From Chloroflexota bacterium (GTDB lineage Bacteria; Chloroflexota; Limnocylindria; P2-11E): a stretch of 48,952 bases of DNA. Position 1 is the stretch's first letter, and each line of letters starts with the position of its first letter. The notes beneath the pieces were generated by a model. The model ran no database searches. It was not told the origin of the DNA and worked only from the letters and a program-made list of their open reading frames with translations. Shown here piece after piece: positions 16,264-23,716 of the stretch. The DNA is taken from positions 1-48,952 of the forward strand of contig VBFY01000038.1 of assembly GCA_005889405.1 (NCBI GenBank). Direction: 5' to 3'. A program made the translations under genes and the position numbers.

Positions 16264-16928
16264 TCGATGGCCGCAGGGACGATGGTAAGGCCGAGGACCC
16301 CGTACACGAGCGCGAAGGCTGCGAGGATTCCGGCCCATCCGAGAGATGCCGACGCGTCACCGGTCAGCGCGGCCGCGGCACCTTGGGTGCATGCGACGAG
16401 CTGAGGCATGAGGATCGGGAACGACAGGATCGGCACGAGGGCAACGCGCGCGCGCACCCGCAGCGCGAGGAGTGTCACGAGCACGATGACCGGTGGCAAC
16501 GCCAGGATGCCGAGTACGCCAACGAGCACCAAATGTCCGGCGAGCGCGACGCCGAGGTCGAGCAGCACGAGCGAGAGCAGCGCTGCGGCAAGCGCGACGA
16601 TCGCCAGCACGATCGCGATCGCGATCAGCTTGCCGGCGTAGAGCGCCTCGCGGCCGCCGTCGAGCATGAGGACCGCGTCGATCGCGTCATCCTCGAGCTC
16701 GCGGTCGAACGACCGCGTCGCCACCAGCGTCGCGGCGAAGAGGATCGCGATCCAGTAGAGCGCGCTCGCCACGCCGGGCTGCCGCGCCTGCACCGGTCCG
16801 ATCGCGAGGCTTTCCATGAGCACGAGGAGGCCGGTGAATGTGAGTGCCGCGACGAATCCGTCGGGGTGCCGGCGTTCGGCGGCGAGCTCGCGCGCCGCGA
16901 CGAGCAGCGCGCGGTCGAGAGCGTTCAA
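16260..16928 (-). CDS. ccmB: CcmB ABC transporter membrane subunit
   Basis: 222 aa, about six helices, with the CcmB-type N-terminus (RALLVAARELAAERRHPDGF) and FDRELEDDAIDAVLMLDGGREALYAGKL. It forms the CcmAB transporter that drives release of haem-loaded CcmE. The start is a TTG overlapping the ccmA stop (TTGA). Confidence 0.92.
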   Translation of the reverse strand: MNALDRALLVAARELAAERRHPDGFVAALTFTGLLVLMESLAIGPVQARQPGVASALYWIAILFAATLVATRSFDRELEDDAIDAVLMLDGGREALYAGKLIAIAIVLAIVALAAALLSLVLLDLGVALAGHLVLVGVLGILALPPVIVLVTLLALRVRARVALVPILSFPILMPQLVACTQGAAAALTGDASASLGWAGILAAFALVYGVLGLTIVPAAIE

Positions 16929-17536
16929 GCCTCGCGCAGCGTGCCGTCGTCGAGGACGTAACGGTGCGTCGCGTCCTGGTCGAGCTCGTGGTGCATGTGC
17001 GTCGCCATCAGCACCGCCTGCCCGCGTACGAGCGCGGTGTTGATCGCCGCGCGCAGGCGAACCAGCGCGTCGGAGTCGAGATCGGCGAAGGGCTCATCGA
17101 GCAGCACCAGCGGCACCTGCTCGGTCTCGATCCGTGCGAGGGACGCGCGCCGTCGCTGGCCGGCCGAAAGTCGCTCGATCGGGCGATCCATCTCGTCCTT
17201 CAGTCCCCACTTCCTCAGTGCTTCGGCCACGTCGCTCGCGACGTGACCGCGGAACGCTGCGAGGAACATCAGGTTCTCGCGCGCCGTGAGCCCGCGCAGC
17301 AGCATCGGACGATGCCCGATGTACAGGGGTGGACCGCCGGGCACGCTGCGGTGACCGCGCGCGAGCGGCGCCAGCCCGGCGAGGGCGCGCAGCAGTGTCG
17401 TCTTGCCCGCGCCGTTCGGACCCCGCAGCAGCGTGAGGCCCGGCCCGAGCTCGAGCGAGATCCCCCGAAGGACCGTTCGGTCATCGAGGACGACCGTGAC
17501 ATCGTGGAGCGATGCGTTCTCTGGCACGCGCCGCAT
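16925..17536 (-). CDS. ccmA: CcmA haem ABC transporter ATPase
   Basis: 203 aa ATPase with Walker A GPNGAGKTT, signature LSAGQRRRASLAR, Walker B PLVLLDEPFADLD and H-loop MATHMHHEL. It is the first gene of the nine-gene ccm operon. Its ATG (17536) overlaps by 2 bp the divergent ATG of the cytochrome c gene (17535), so its promoter must lie inside that gene. Confidence 0.93.
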   Translation of the reverse strand: MRRVPENASLHDVTVVLDDRTVLRGISLELGPGLTLLRGPNGAGKTTLLRALAGLAPLARGHRSVPGGPPLYIGHRPMLLRGLTARENLMFLAAFRGHVASDVAEALRKWGLKDEMDRPIERLSAGQRRRASLARIETEQVPLVLLDEPFADLDSDALVRLRAAINTALVRGQAVLMATHMHHELDQDATHRYVLDDGTLREA

Positions 17537-17909
17537 GATGGAGCGGGTCCTATGCCTCTGCAGCCTGGCCGTCGTTGTCCTGGTGGTCGCCTGCGCGCCC
17601 GAGCCCACCGCGACCGATCCGATCGCGCGCGGCCGGCAGGTGTATCGCGAGCTGGGCTGCGCCAACTGCCACGAGGGGACCATCACCAACTTCCTTCGGC
17701 CGGTCGGTCCGCCCCTGAACGAGGTTGGCCGGGTGGCGGCCACACGCGTCGCGGGCATGAGCGCCGAGGAGTACCTCCGCCGGTCGATCACCGATCCGGG
17801 TGCCTACGTAGTACCTGGGTACCCGGACTCCATGCCCCGGGGGCTCGCCCGGGACCTGTCACCGGAAGATCTGGCCGCTCTGGTTGCCTATCTGGCCTCG
17901 TTGAGGTGA
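17535..17909 (+). CDS. Monohaem c-type cytochrome lipoprotein
   Basis: 124 aa. A short lipoprotein signal with lipobox LVVAC (Cys20) is followed by one haem site CANCH (Cys42, Cys45, His46) and a Met in YPDSMPRG as the probable distal ligand. The fold resembles small class I cytochromes, such as the cytochrome domain of oxidase subunit II. It should be matured by the divergent Ccm system. The sigma factor starts 3 bp downstream. The alternative ATG at 17538 is equally possible. Confidence 0.88.
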   Translation: MMERVLCLCSLAVVVLVVACAPEPTATDPIARGRQVYRELGCANCHEGTITNFLRPVGPPLNEVGRVAATRVAGMSAEEYLRRSITDPGAYVVPGYPDSMPRGLARDLSPEDLAALVAYLASLR

Positions 17910-17912
17910 GAG

Positions 17913-18506
17913 ATGGCTCCTAACGACCCCCTGCCGGAGACCGTTACGCCTGGTGGAAAGGAAGAGGATGCCGCTCTGGCCGTACGAGCCGCAAAGGGTG
18001 ATCCGGCAGCGTTCGGAGTGCTCTACGACCGGCATGTCAGCGCCGTCTACCGGTACGTCTACTACCGGGTGCGGGACGACGCCGAAGCGGAAGACCTCAC
18101 CAGTGATGTGTTCATGAAGGCCCTGCGAGCGATCCCACGGTACGAGCCGCGTCAGGCGTTCCTCGCCTGGCTCTACCGGATCGCGCGCAACGCCGTCATC
18201 GACCACGTCCGCCGCGGCGGCCGCCAGGTCTCGTTCGAGGACGCGCTCCTGCACCCCGAGGTGCACAACGCGATCGACCCCGACCTCGAGGTCCTCGCCG
18301 GCTCCGACAAGGCCACGCTGCGAACGGCGCTCGGGCAGCTCACGCCGCTGCAGCAGGAGGTCATCGTTCTTCGCTTCCTCGAGGGCTACTCGACCGATGA
18401 GATCGCGAGGCTGATCGGCAAGCGCGAGGGCACCGTGCGCGGGATCCAGTTCCGCGCGCTTGGCGCCCTGCGTCAGCTCATCCCGTCACGGGAGGCACTG
18501 GGTTGA
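17913..18506 (+). CDS. ECF-type RNA polymerase sigma factor
   Basis: 197 aa with a sigma-2 region (AFGVLYDRHVSAVYRYVYYRV...EDLTSDVFMKAL...FLAWLYRIARNAVIDHVRR) and a sigma-4 helix-turn-helix (LTPLQQEVIVLRFLEGYSTDEIARLIGKREGTVRG). The Shine-Dalgarno-like GAGGTGA precedes ATG 17913. It overlaps a DUF5667 gene, the usual partner of a group of ECF factors in Actinobacteria and Chloroflexota. Regulon unknown. Confidence 0.93.
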   Translation: MAPNDPLPETVTPGGKEEDAALAVRAAKGDPAAFGVLYDRHVSAVYRYVYYRVRDDAEAEDLTSDVFMKALRAIPRYEPRQAFLAWLYRIARNAVIDHVRRGGRQVSFEDALLHPEVHNAIDPDLEVLAGSDKATLRTALGQLTPLQQEVIVLRFLEGYSTDEIARLIGKREGTVRGIQFRALGALRQLIPSREALG

Positions 18507-19228
18507 GTCAGCGTCGACTTCCCGAGCCGCGTCTCCGCGACGAGTTCCGTCGCGAGCTGCGCGCGCGCCTCATGCGCGAGGCTGCTGTCACGCTGACGGG
18601 CAAACGTCGTGACACGGCGTGGACCGCGTGGCTGCGGCCCGCGCTCGCCGTCGGTCTTGCCGCACTGGTGCTCGTCGCCGGCGCTGGTTCGGCCGCGGCC
18701 GGTAGCGTCCCGGGTGATCCCGCCTTCGGCCTGAAGCGCGCGATCGAGGAAGTTCGTGTCGCACTCACGTTCGACGATGTCGAGCGGGTGCGCCTGCTGG
18801 CTGAGATCGCTGATCAGCGGCTCAGCGAGCTCGAGAAGGTGGCCACTCGCGACGACAAGGCGCCGACGGCGTCGGAGGAATACGCCCTCGCGGTGACCCG
18901 TTTCCGCGATGCCGTCGACACGCTGCAGGAGGCCGCGCCCGAAGACAAGAGCGCGCTGGCGCAGGACGTGGCCGACGCCGCGCGTGAGAAGCACGAGATC
19001 ATCCTCGAGCAGTTGAAGGACCGGCTTTCCGAGAAGGCCAAGGTCTCCGTCGACCGAGCGCTTGAAGAAGAGCGCAAGGACACGACGCAGAACGCCAAGG
19101 ACAAGCAGGACCACAACAACCGCAACCCGGGCGGCGCCTCACCGAAGACGAACGACCCTTCGCCGCGTGGCAGCGAGCGCACGACCTCGCCACGCACCGC
19201 GACGCCGCGGCCGACGGGCCGGCCTTAG
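18503..19228 (+). CDS. DUF5667 protein, probable membrane partner of the ECF sigma factor
   Basis: 241 aa from a TTG overlapping the sigma stop (TTGA). The N-terminus is basic and cytoplasmic (about 1-45), one membrane helix follows (LRPALAVGLAALVLVAGAGS), then the DUF5667 core (VPGDPAFGLKRAIEEVRVALTFDDVERVRLLAEIADQRLSELE) and a low-complexity Pro/Thr/Arg/Lys tail. Genetic coupling suggests anti-sigma or sensing activity; no zinc-type anti-sigma motif is seen. Confidence 0.85.
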   Translation: MSQRRLPEPRLRDEFRRELRARLMREAAVTLTGKRRDTAWTAWLRPALAVGLAALVLVAGAGSAAAGSVPGDPAFGLKRAIEEVRVALTFDDVERVRLLAEIADQRLSELEKVATRDDKAPTASEEYALAVTRFRDAVDTLQEAAPEDKSALAQDVADAAREKHEIILEQLKDRLSEKAKVSVDRALEEERKDTTQNAKDKQDHNNRNPGGASPKTNDPSPRGSERTTSPRTATPRPTGRP

Positions 19229-19449
19229 CGGGGCGGAGGCCCGGCGCTCGGCGGAACTTCGCCGCGACGCGGCTCTCGCCTTAGATCGATCGCGGGTATC
19301 GGCCCATGCGGCGGCCCTGGCTGCGGCGGCGACGGCGGAGGCAGCTCATCCTCGTCTGACTCGAAGCTCCAGTGCGCGACTCTGCCGATGCGACGCGCGA
19401 TCGAACCAAGTGCAGACGCCAGCGCGCCCGCGAACCCCCCGGTCCTCAT
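19225..19449 (-). CDS. Possible small proline-rich protein
   Basis: 74 aa: a short helical N-terminus (GFAGALASALGSIARRIGRVAHWSF), an acidic patch (ESDEDE) and a Pro-rich tail. It converges with the DUF5667 gene and overlaps its last bases. There is no strong Shine-Dalgarno. It may be real or chance; no family recognised. The remaining 125 bp to the next gene (19450-19574) hold only a small hairpin (CGTGCC-AGGT-GGCACG, 19472-19487). Confidence 0.3.
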   Translation of the reverse strand: MRTGGFAGALASALGSIARRIGRVAHWSFESDEDELPPPSPPQPGPPHGPIPAIDLRREPRRGEVPPSAGPPPR

Positions 19450-19574
19450 GCCTGGTACTTAGAGCAGCGAACGTGCCAGGTGGCACGATGGCTGCATAAC
19501 AGACCCTCCATGTGCACTTGTAAGGTCTGCGTCAGCGAGCGCATCTTCCTCCGGATCCTGGCACTCCTCATCTC

Positions 19575-19964
19575 GTGAAGTACATCCTCATCGCGGAGGA
19601 CGACGCCGACGTCGCCGAGCTCCTCCGCGAGGTGCTGAGCGAGCACCTTGACGTCGCGACCGAGAACGTCGCGAACGGCGCGCTCGTCATGGACTCCCTC
19701 GTCGCGCGTCGGCCCGATCTCCTCATCCTCGATATCGAGATGCCCGGCCTGAGCGGCCTCGATGTGTTCGACCTTATGCGTAACGACCGCCACTGGCAGG
19801 GCGTGCCGATCCTTTTCCTGACGGCCCTTCCCGAAAAGGCGCCGACCGCGAACGCGCCGGCGGGCGTGCACGAGATCATCGCGAAGCCGTTCGACATCAA
19901 CAGCCTGCTCGCGACGGTGGATCGCCTCATGGCCGGCAACCGCCGCCCCGAGATCGCGGCTTAA
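19575..19964 (+). CDS. Single-domain response regulator
   Basis: 129 aa CheY-like receiver with the acidic pocket EDD near residue 9, phospho-acceptor Asp in LLILDIEMPG, Thr in FLTALP and Lys in IAKPFD. No output domain, so it works through protein contacts or phosphotransfer. A GTG start gives the usual KYILIAEDD N-terminus. No kinase is nearby. Confidence 0.88.
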   Translation: MKYILIAEDDADVAELLREVLSEHLDVATENVANGALVMDSLVARRPDLLILDIEMPGLSGLDVFDLMRNDRHWQGVPILFLTALPEKAPTANAPAGVHEIIAKPFDINSLLATVDRLMAGNRRPEIAA

Positions 19965-19965
19965 C

Positions 19966-21873
19966 CTAGCCCGCGGTTTGCTCCGGCTCGTGCGCCCGCA
20001 CGAGCTGCGGCCAGCGTCCGCGCACCGCCGCGGCGATCCCCTCGGCATCGAGCCCGTAGTGGCGCCGCCACAGCCTCTGCGCACCGTGGTCGACGTGCTC
20101 GTCGGGGATGCCCAGCATCTCGAGCTCCACCCGCGCGCCGCGTTCGTGGAGCAGCTCTGCGACCGCGGAACCGAAGCCGCCGGCCACGACGTGCTCCTCC
20201 ACCGTCACGAATCGGGGCGTTCGCGCGGCGAGCGCCAGGAGACGCTCCGCGTCCAGCGGCTTGGCGAAGCGGGCGTTCACGACCGTGGCCTGCAGCCCCT
20301 CATGGGCGAGCGTCTCGGCCGCCTCGAGCGCCGCGTTCACCGGTTGCCCGTACGCGATGATGACGAGGTCGTCGCCTTCCCGCAGGGTCTCCGAAACGCC
20401 GATCGGGAGCTCGCGGGGAGCCGCGGGGATCGTGACACCGAAGCCCGTGCCACGCGGGAACCGGACACCGATCGGACCACGCTGCGCAGCGGCGTGATGG
20501 TGCGCGGTCCAGAGCATGTCGCGTAGCTCGGCCTCGTCCTTCGGCGCCATGAGGGTGAAGCCCGGCAGCGGCCGGAGATACGCGATGTCATACAGACCCT
20601 GATGCGTCCGGCCATCGTCGCCGACGATGCCCGCGCGGTCCATGGCGAACACGACCGACAGATCCTGCACGGCGACGTCGTGGAGCACCTGATCGAAACC
20701 GCGCTGCAGGAACGTCGAATAGATCGCGACGACCGGGACGATGCCCTGCGTCGCGAGGCCGGCGGCCATCGTGACCGCGTGCTGCTCACAGATCCCGACG
20801 TCGATGACGCGCTGCGGGAACTCGCTGAAGAGCGGAAGCATCCCGGTGCCGCCGGGCATTGCCGCCGTGATCGCGACCGTTCGTTCGTCGCTCTTCAGGA
20901 TCTCGCGCACCGCGTCAGCGAATACCGCGGTGTACTGGGGCGCGGTCGCCTTCGCTGCGCCGGTCGCGGATACGCCGTGCCATTTCACGTTGTCGTCCTC
21001 GGCTGGACCGTAGCCGTGGCCCTTCTGAGTATGCACGTGCACGAACACCGGTCCGTCGCGGAAGTCGCGCGCCTTCGCGAGCACGTTCTCGACCGCGAAG
21101 AGATCGTGACCGTCGACGGGACCGAAGTACGTGAAGCCAAGCTGCTCGAAGAGCAGATTCGGGATGAGCAGCGCCTTGAGGCTGTTGAAAATCCGGCGTC
21201 GCGCCTCTTCGGCGAGCTCGCCTGCGGGCATGTGGTCGAGCACCTGTCGCACGACATGTTTCGCACCGCGGTACGGCGTCGCGGTGCGCACCGCCTCGAG
21301 CATCCGCGAGACCGCGCCGACATTCGGCGCGATGCTCATACCGTTGTCGTTGAGCACAACGATCACGCGGCGGTGATCGTGGCCGACGTTGTTGAGTCCC
21401 TCGAACGCGAGGCCCGCGGTGAGGGCGCCGTCGCCGATGACGGCGACGACATTCCACTCCTCGCGCTTGAGGTCGCGCGCGAGCGCCATCCCGTGCGCGG
21501 CCGAGATCGAGGTTCCGGCATGGCCAGCGCCGAACTGATCGTGTTCGGATTCGGTCCGCACCAGGAATCCCGAGATGCCGCCAAGCTGTCGCAGCGTGTC
21601 GAAGCGCGCCCGGCGACCGGTGAGCATCTTGTGCACATAGGCTTGATGGCCGGTGTCCCACACGATCTTGTCGCGCGGCGACTCGAAGACCCGGTGCAGG
21701 GCGACGGTGAGCTCGACAGTGCCAAGGCTCGACGAGATATGGCCGCCGGTACGCTGGACCATCTCGACCGTGTACTCGCGGATCTCGCGACACAGCTGGA
21801 GCAGCTCGTCCTTGTGGAGCGCGCGCAGATCGCGCGGGTCGTTGATGCGCTCGAGCACGGTCATCGTGCCCAT
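19966..21873 (-). CDS. dxs: 1-deoxy-D-xylulose-5-phosphate synthase
   Basis: 635 aa, full length for DXS. It condenses pyruvate and glyceraldehyde 3-phosphate, using thiamine diphosphate, in the first step of the MEP isoprenoid pathway. Signatures include GGHISSSLGTVELTVALH, WDTGHQAYVHKMLTGR, the ThDP motif GDGALTAGLAFEGLNN, DRAGIVGDDGRTHQG and a transketolase C-terminal domain. An ATG at 21864 (MTVLERI) is an alternative to 21873 and would fit a leaderless mRNA. It converges with the receiver gene with a 1-bp gap. Confidence 0.95.
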   Translation of the reverse strand: MGTMTVLERINDPRDLRALHKDELLQLCREIREYTVEMVQRTGGHISSSLGTVELTVALHRVFESPRDKIVWDTGHQAYVHKMLTGRRARFDTLRQLGGISGFLVRTESEHDQFGAGHAGTSISAAHGMALARDLKREEWNVVAVIGDGALTAGLAFEGLNNVGHDHRRVIVVLNDNGMSIAPNVGAVSRMLEAVRTATPYRGAKHVVRQVLDHMPAGELAEEARRRIFNSLKALLIPNLLFEQLGFTYFGPVDGHDLFAVENVLAKARDFRDGPVFVHVHTQKGHGYGPAEDDNVKWHGVSATGAAKATAPQYTAVFADAVREILKSDERTVAITAAMPGGTGMLPLFSEFPQRVIDVGICEQHAVTMAAGLATQGIVPVVAIYSTFLQRGFDQVLHDVAVQDLSVVFAMDRAGIVGDDGRTHQGLYDIAYLRPLPGFTLMAPKDEAELRDMLWTAHHHAAAQRGPIGVRFPRGTGFGVTIPAAPRELPIGVSETLREGDDLVIIAYGQPVNAALEAAETLAHEGLQATVVNARFAKPLDAERLLALAARTPRFVTVEEHVVAGGFGSAVAELLHERGARVELEMLGIPDEHVDHGAQRLWRRHYGLDAEGIAAAVRGRWPQLVRAHEPEQTAG

Positions 21874-21887
21874 ACTACGGGCGCGTG
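21864..21887. promoter_or_regulatory. Candidate bidirectional -10 element between dxs and the SDR gene
   Basis: CATACTA (21871-21877) reads as CATACT on the plus strand, 8 nt before the SDR GTG at 21885, and as TAGTAT on the minus strand, 7 nt before the second dxs ATG at 21864. Both spacings suit leaderless transcripts. The gap between the genes is only 11 bp. This is inference from spacing and similarity to TATAAT. Confidence 0.4.
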
Positions 21888-22607
21888 CTGGATCTTTCGT
21901 CTTGTGCGGCGGTCATCACCGGCGCGACCGGCAATCTCGGAGCGGCCGTCCTCCGCGCGTATCTCACACGTGGGACGCACGTCGCCGCGGCGGTGCGCGA
22001 TGCCGCGAAGAGCGAGGCGCTGCGATCGTCGCTCAGCGACGTGGCTGGATCTTCAGACGATCCGCGCCTGCTCGTCATCGAAGCCGATCCCGCCGATGCG
22101 TCGGCGATGGAAGCGCTCGTCGAGCAGGTCCTCCGCGCCTGGGGTCGCGTCGACATCCTCAACAATCTCGCCGGCATCTTCAAAGGCGGACCGTCGCTCG
22201 ACACGCGACTGGTGCGCGAGCTGTGGGAAAGCAACGTGCTGACCGCGGTCACCGCGAGCGCCGCCTGTCTACGGCCGATGCGCGCTCGGGGATACGGCCG
22301 CATCGTCAACGTGTCCGCCATCGGCGCGCAGAAGGGCGGCCGGAATAACGCCGCATATGCGATGTCGAAGAGCGCGCTCGTCCGCTGGACCGAATCCTGC
22401 GCCGCGGAGGTGAAGGGCGAGGGCATCACCGTCAACGCGGTCCTGCCCACGACGATCGATCATCCGGTGAATCGCGCGCAGATGCCGAAGGCCGACCCCA
22501 AGCTCTGGCCGTCGCCGGATGAAGTCGCGAACGTCATCCTCTTTCTGTCGTCGCGTGAGTCAAGCGGCGTGAACGGCGCAGCGATCCCGATCGTGGCGCG
22601 GACCTAG
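21885..22607 (+). CDS. Short-chain dehydrogenase/reductase (SDR)
   Basis: 240 aa Rossmann-fold oxidoreductase with the cofactor loop TGATGNLG, the N-N-L-A-G motif, a catalytic Ser (NVSAIGAQ) and YAMSK (Tyr-x3-Lys). The C-terminal DEVANVILFLSSRESSGVNGAAIPI is typical of classical SDRs. NAD(P)H dependence is family knowledge; the substrate is unknown. GTG start at 21885. The DUF2269 gene follows 12 bp downstream. Confidence 0.9.
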   Translation: MLDLSSCAAVITGATGNLGAAVLRAYLTRGTHVAAAVRDAAKSEALRSSLSDVAGSSDDPRLLVIEADPADASAMEALVEQVLRAWGRVDILNNLAGIFKGGPSLDTRLVRELWESNVLTAVTASAACLRPMRARGYGRIVNVSAIGAQKGGRNNAAYAMSKSALVRWTESCAAEVKGEGITVNAVLPTTIDHPVNRAQMPKADPKLWPSPDEVANVILFLSSRESSGVNGAAIPIVART

Positions 22608-22619
22608 GAGGACGAAGCG

Positions 22620-23072
22620 ATGGATTTTCAGTTCATCAAGTTCATCCACGTGCTGCTCGCGATCGTCGCGGTCGGCTTCAACGCCTCGTACGGGATCTGG
22701 CTCGCGCGTTCCTCGACAGCGACACAGGCGACGCAGAGCCACGTCCTCCGCACGATCAAGTTCCTCGACGACCGCTTTGCGAATCCCGCCTATGGTCTCC
22801 TGCTGATCACCGGCCTCCTCATGGCCTTCAGCGCGGGGATCCCCTTCAGCCGACTGTGGCTCGCGGCGGCCATCGGTCTCTGGCTCGTGCTGGTGTTCGT
22901 CGGCCTGGGCATCTACACGCCGACCCTGCGCGACCAGATCCGCGTGCTGGAGAGCGAAGGTCCGGGGAGCGAGGAATACCAGCGTCTTGCTGCGCGCGGC
23001 CGGACCGTCGGCATCGTCCTCGCGATCATCGTGGTCGTCATCGTCTTCCTCATGGTGACGAAACCCGCCTAG
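22620..23072 (+). CDS. DUF2269-family membrane protein
   Basis: 150 aa with four helices: FIKFIHVLLAIVAVGFNASYG, YGLLLITGLLMAFSAGIPF, LWLAAAIGLWLVLVFVGLGI and VGIVLAIIVVVIVFLMV. The N-terminal KFIHVLLAI and a long central loop fit DUF2269 integral membrane proteins of unknown function. TAGGAGGA is a good Shine-Dalgarno. Its 3' end overlaps the convergent SGNH gene by 23 bp. Confidence 0.78.
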   Translation: MDFQFIKFIHVLLAIVAVGFNASYGIWLARSSTATQATQSHVLRTIKFLDDRFANPAYGLLLITGLLMAFSAGIPFSRLWLAAAIGLWLVLVFVGLGIYTPTLRDQIRVLESEGPGSEEYQRLAARGRTVGIVLAIIVVVIVFLMVTKPA

Positions 23073-23664
23073 CCGGCAGCCGATCGCGGAGCGCGTCCGC
23101 CCATTCGGCGTAGGCGGCGGCCGATGGGTGCAGCCCGTCCGGCGCGTGCATCCCGCGTCGCATTTGGTCGCGCATGAGCGGGAAGATGTCGACGTACGTC
23201 GCGCTCGCGCGTTCCGCTTCTTCGCGTGCGATCGCGTTGAAGCGCTCGATGCGCGCGGCGATCCCCGCCGGATCTCCGAACGATGCGCCGGCGCGCGACA
23301 GTGACCAATCCGGCTGTGGCAATGCGTACACGACCGCGGCGGCCGCCTCGGCGCGAACGTGTTCGTAGATCACGCGCAGCCCGTCGCGATAGCGATCGTC
23401 CGAGGAGCCGGCGACGATGTCGTTCGCGCCGATGAGGAGCGTCACCAACGTTGGCTGGAAGACGGCAACGAGTGGAAGCTCCTCGACGATGAGATCGTCG
23501 GTGCGGTAACCGTTCACGGCCGGATTCCGGAGCTCGACGCCGCGGCCGCGACCGTTCCAGAGGCGCACGAGCACCGCCGGGAACGAACGGTCCGGCGTCG
23601 TGCCCGTTCCGATCGTGAACGAGTCGCCGAGGGCAAGCCAGCGCTCTGTCGAAGGAATGCCGAT
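23050..23664 (-). CDS. SGNH/GDSL hydrolase with no standard start codon
   Basis: About 204 aa. The family blocks are GDSFTIG (catalytic Ser), GANDI and DGLHPS (catalytic Asp and His), so an esterase/lipase/acetylhydrolase active site is complete. Upstream of the GDS block the frame is open for about 30 codons but has no ATG, GTG or TTG. An ATC at 23664 (GGAG 6 nt upstream) or an ATT at 23658 could initiate. A GTG at 23574 would lose the catalytic Ser. The start is therefore tentative. Confidence 0.72.
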   Translation of the reverse strand: MGIPSTERWLALGDSFTIGTGTTPDRSFPAVLVRLWNGRGRGVELRNPAVNGYRTDDLIVEELPLVAVFQPTLVTLLIGANDIVAGSSDDRYRDGLRVIYEHVRAEAAAAVVYALPQPDWSLSRAGASFGDPAGIAARIERFNAIAREEAERASATYVDIFPLMRDQMRRGMHAPDGLHPSAAAYAEWADALRDRLPARRVSSP

Positions 23665-23716
23665 GGAATGCTCCGCTGTTCTAGTGTGTGGAAGCTCTTT
23701 CCAGAAAGGACCGCTC

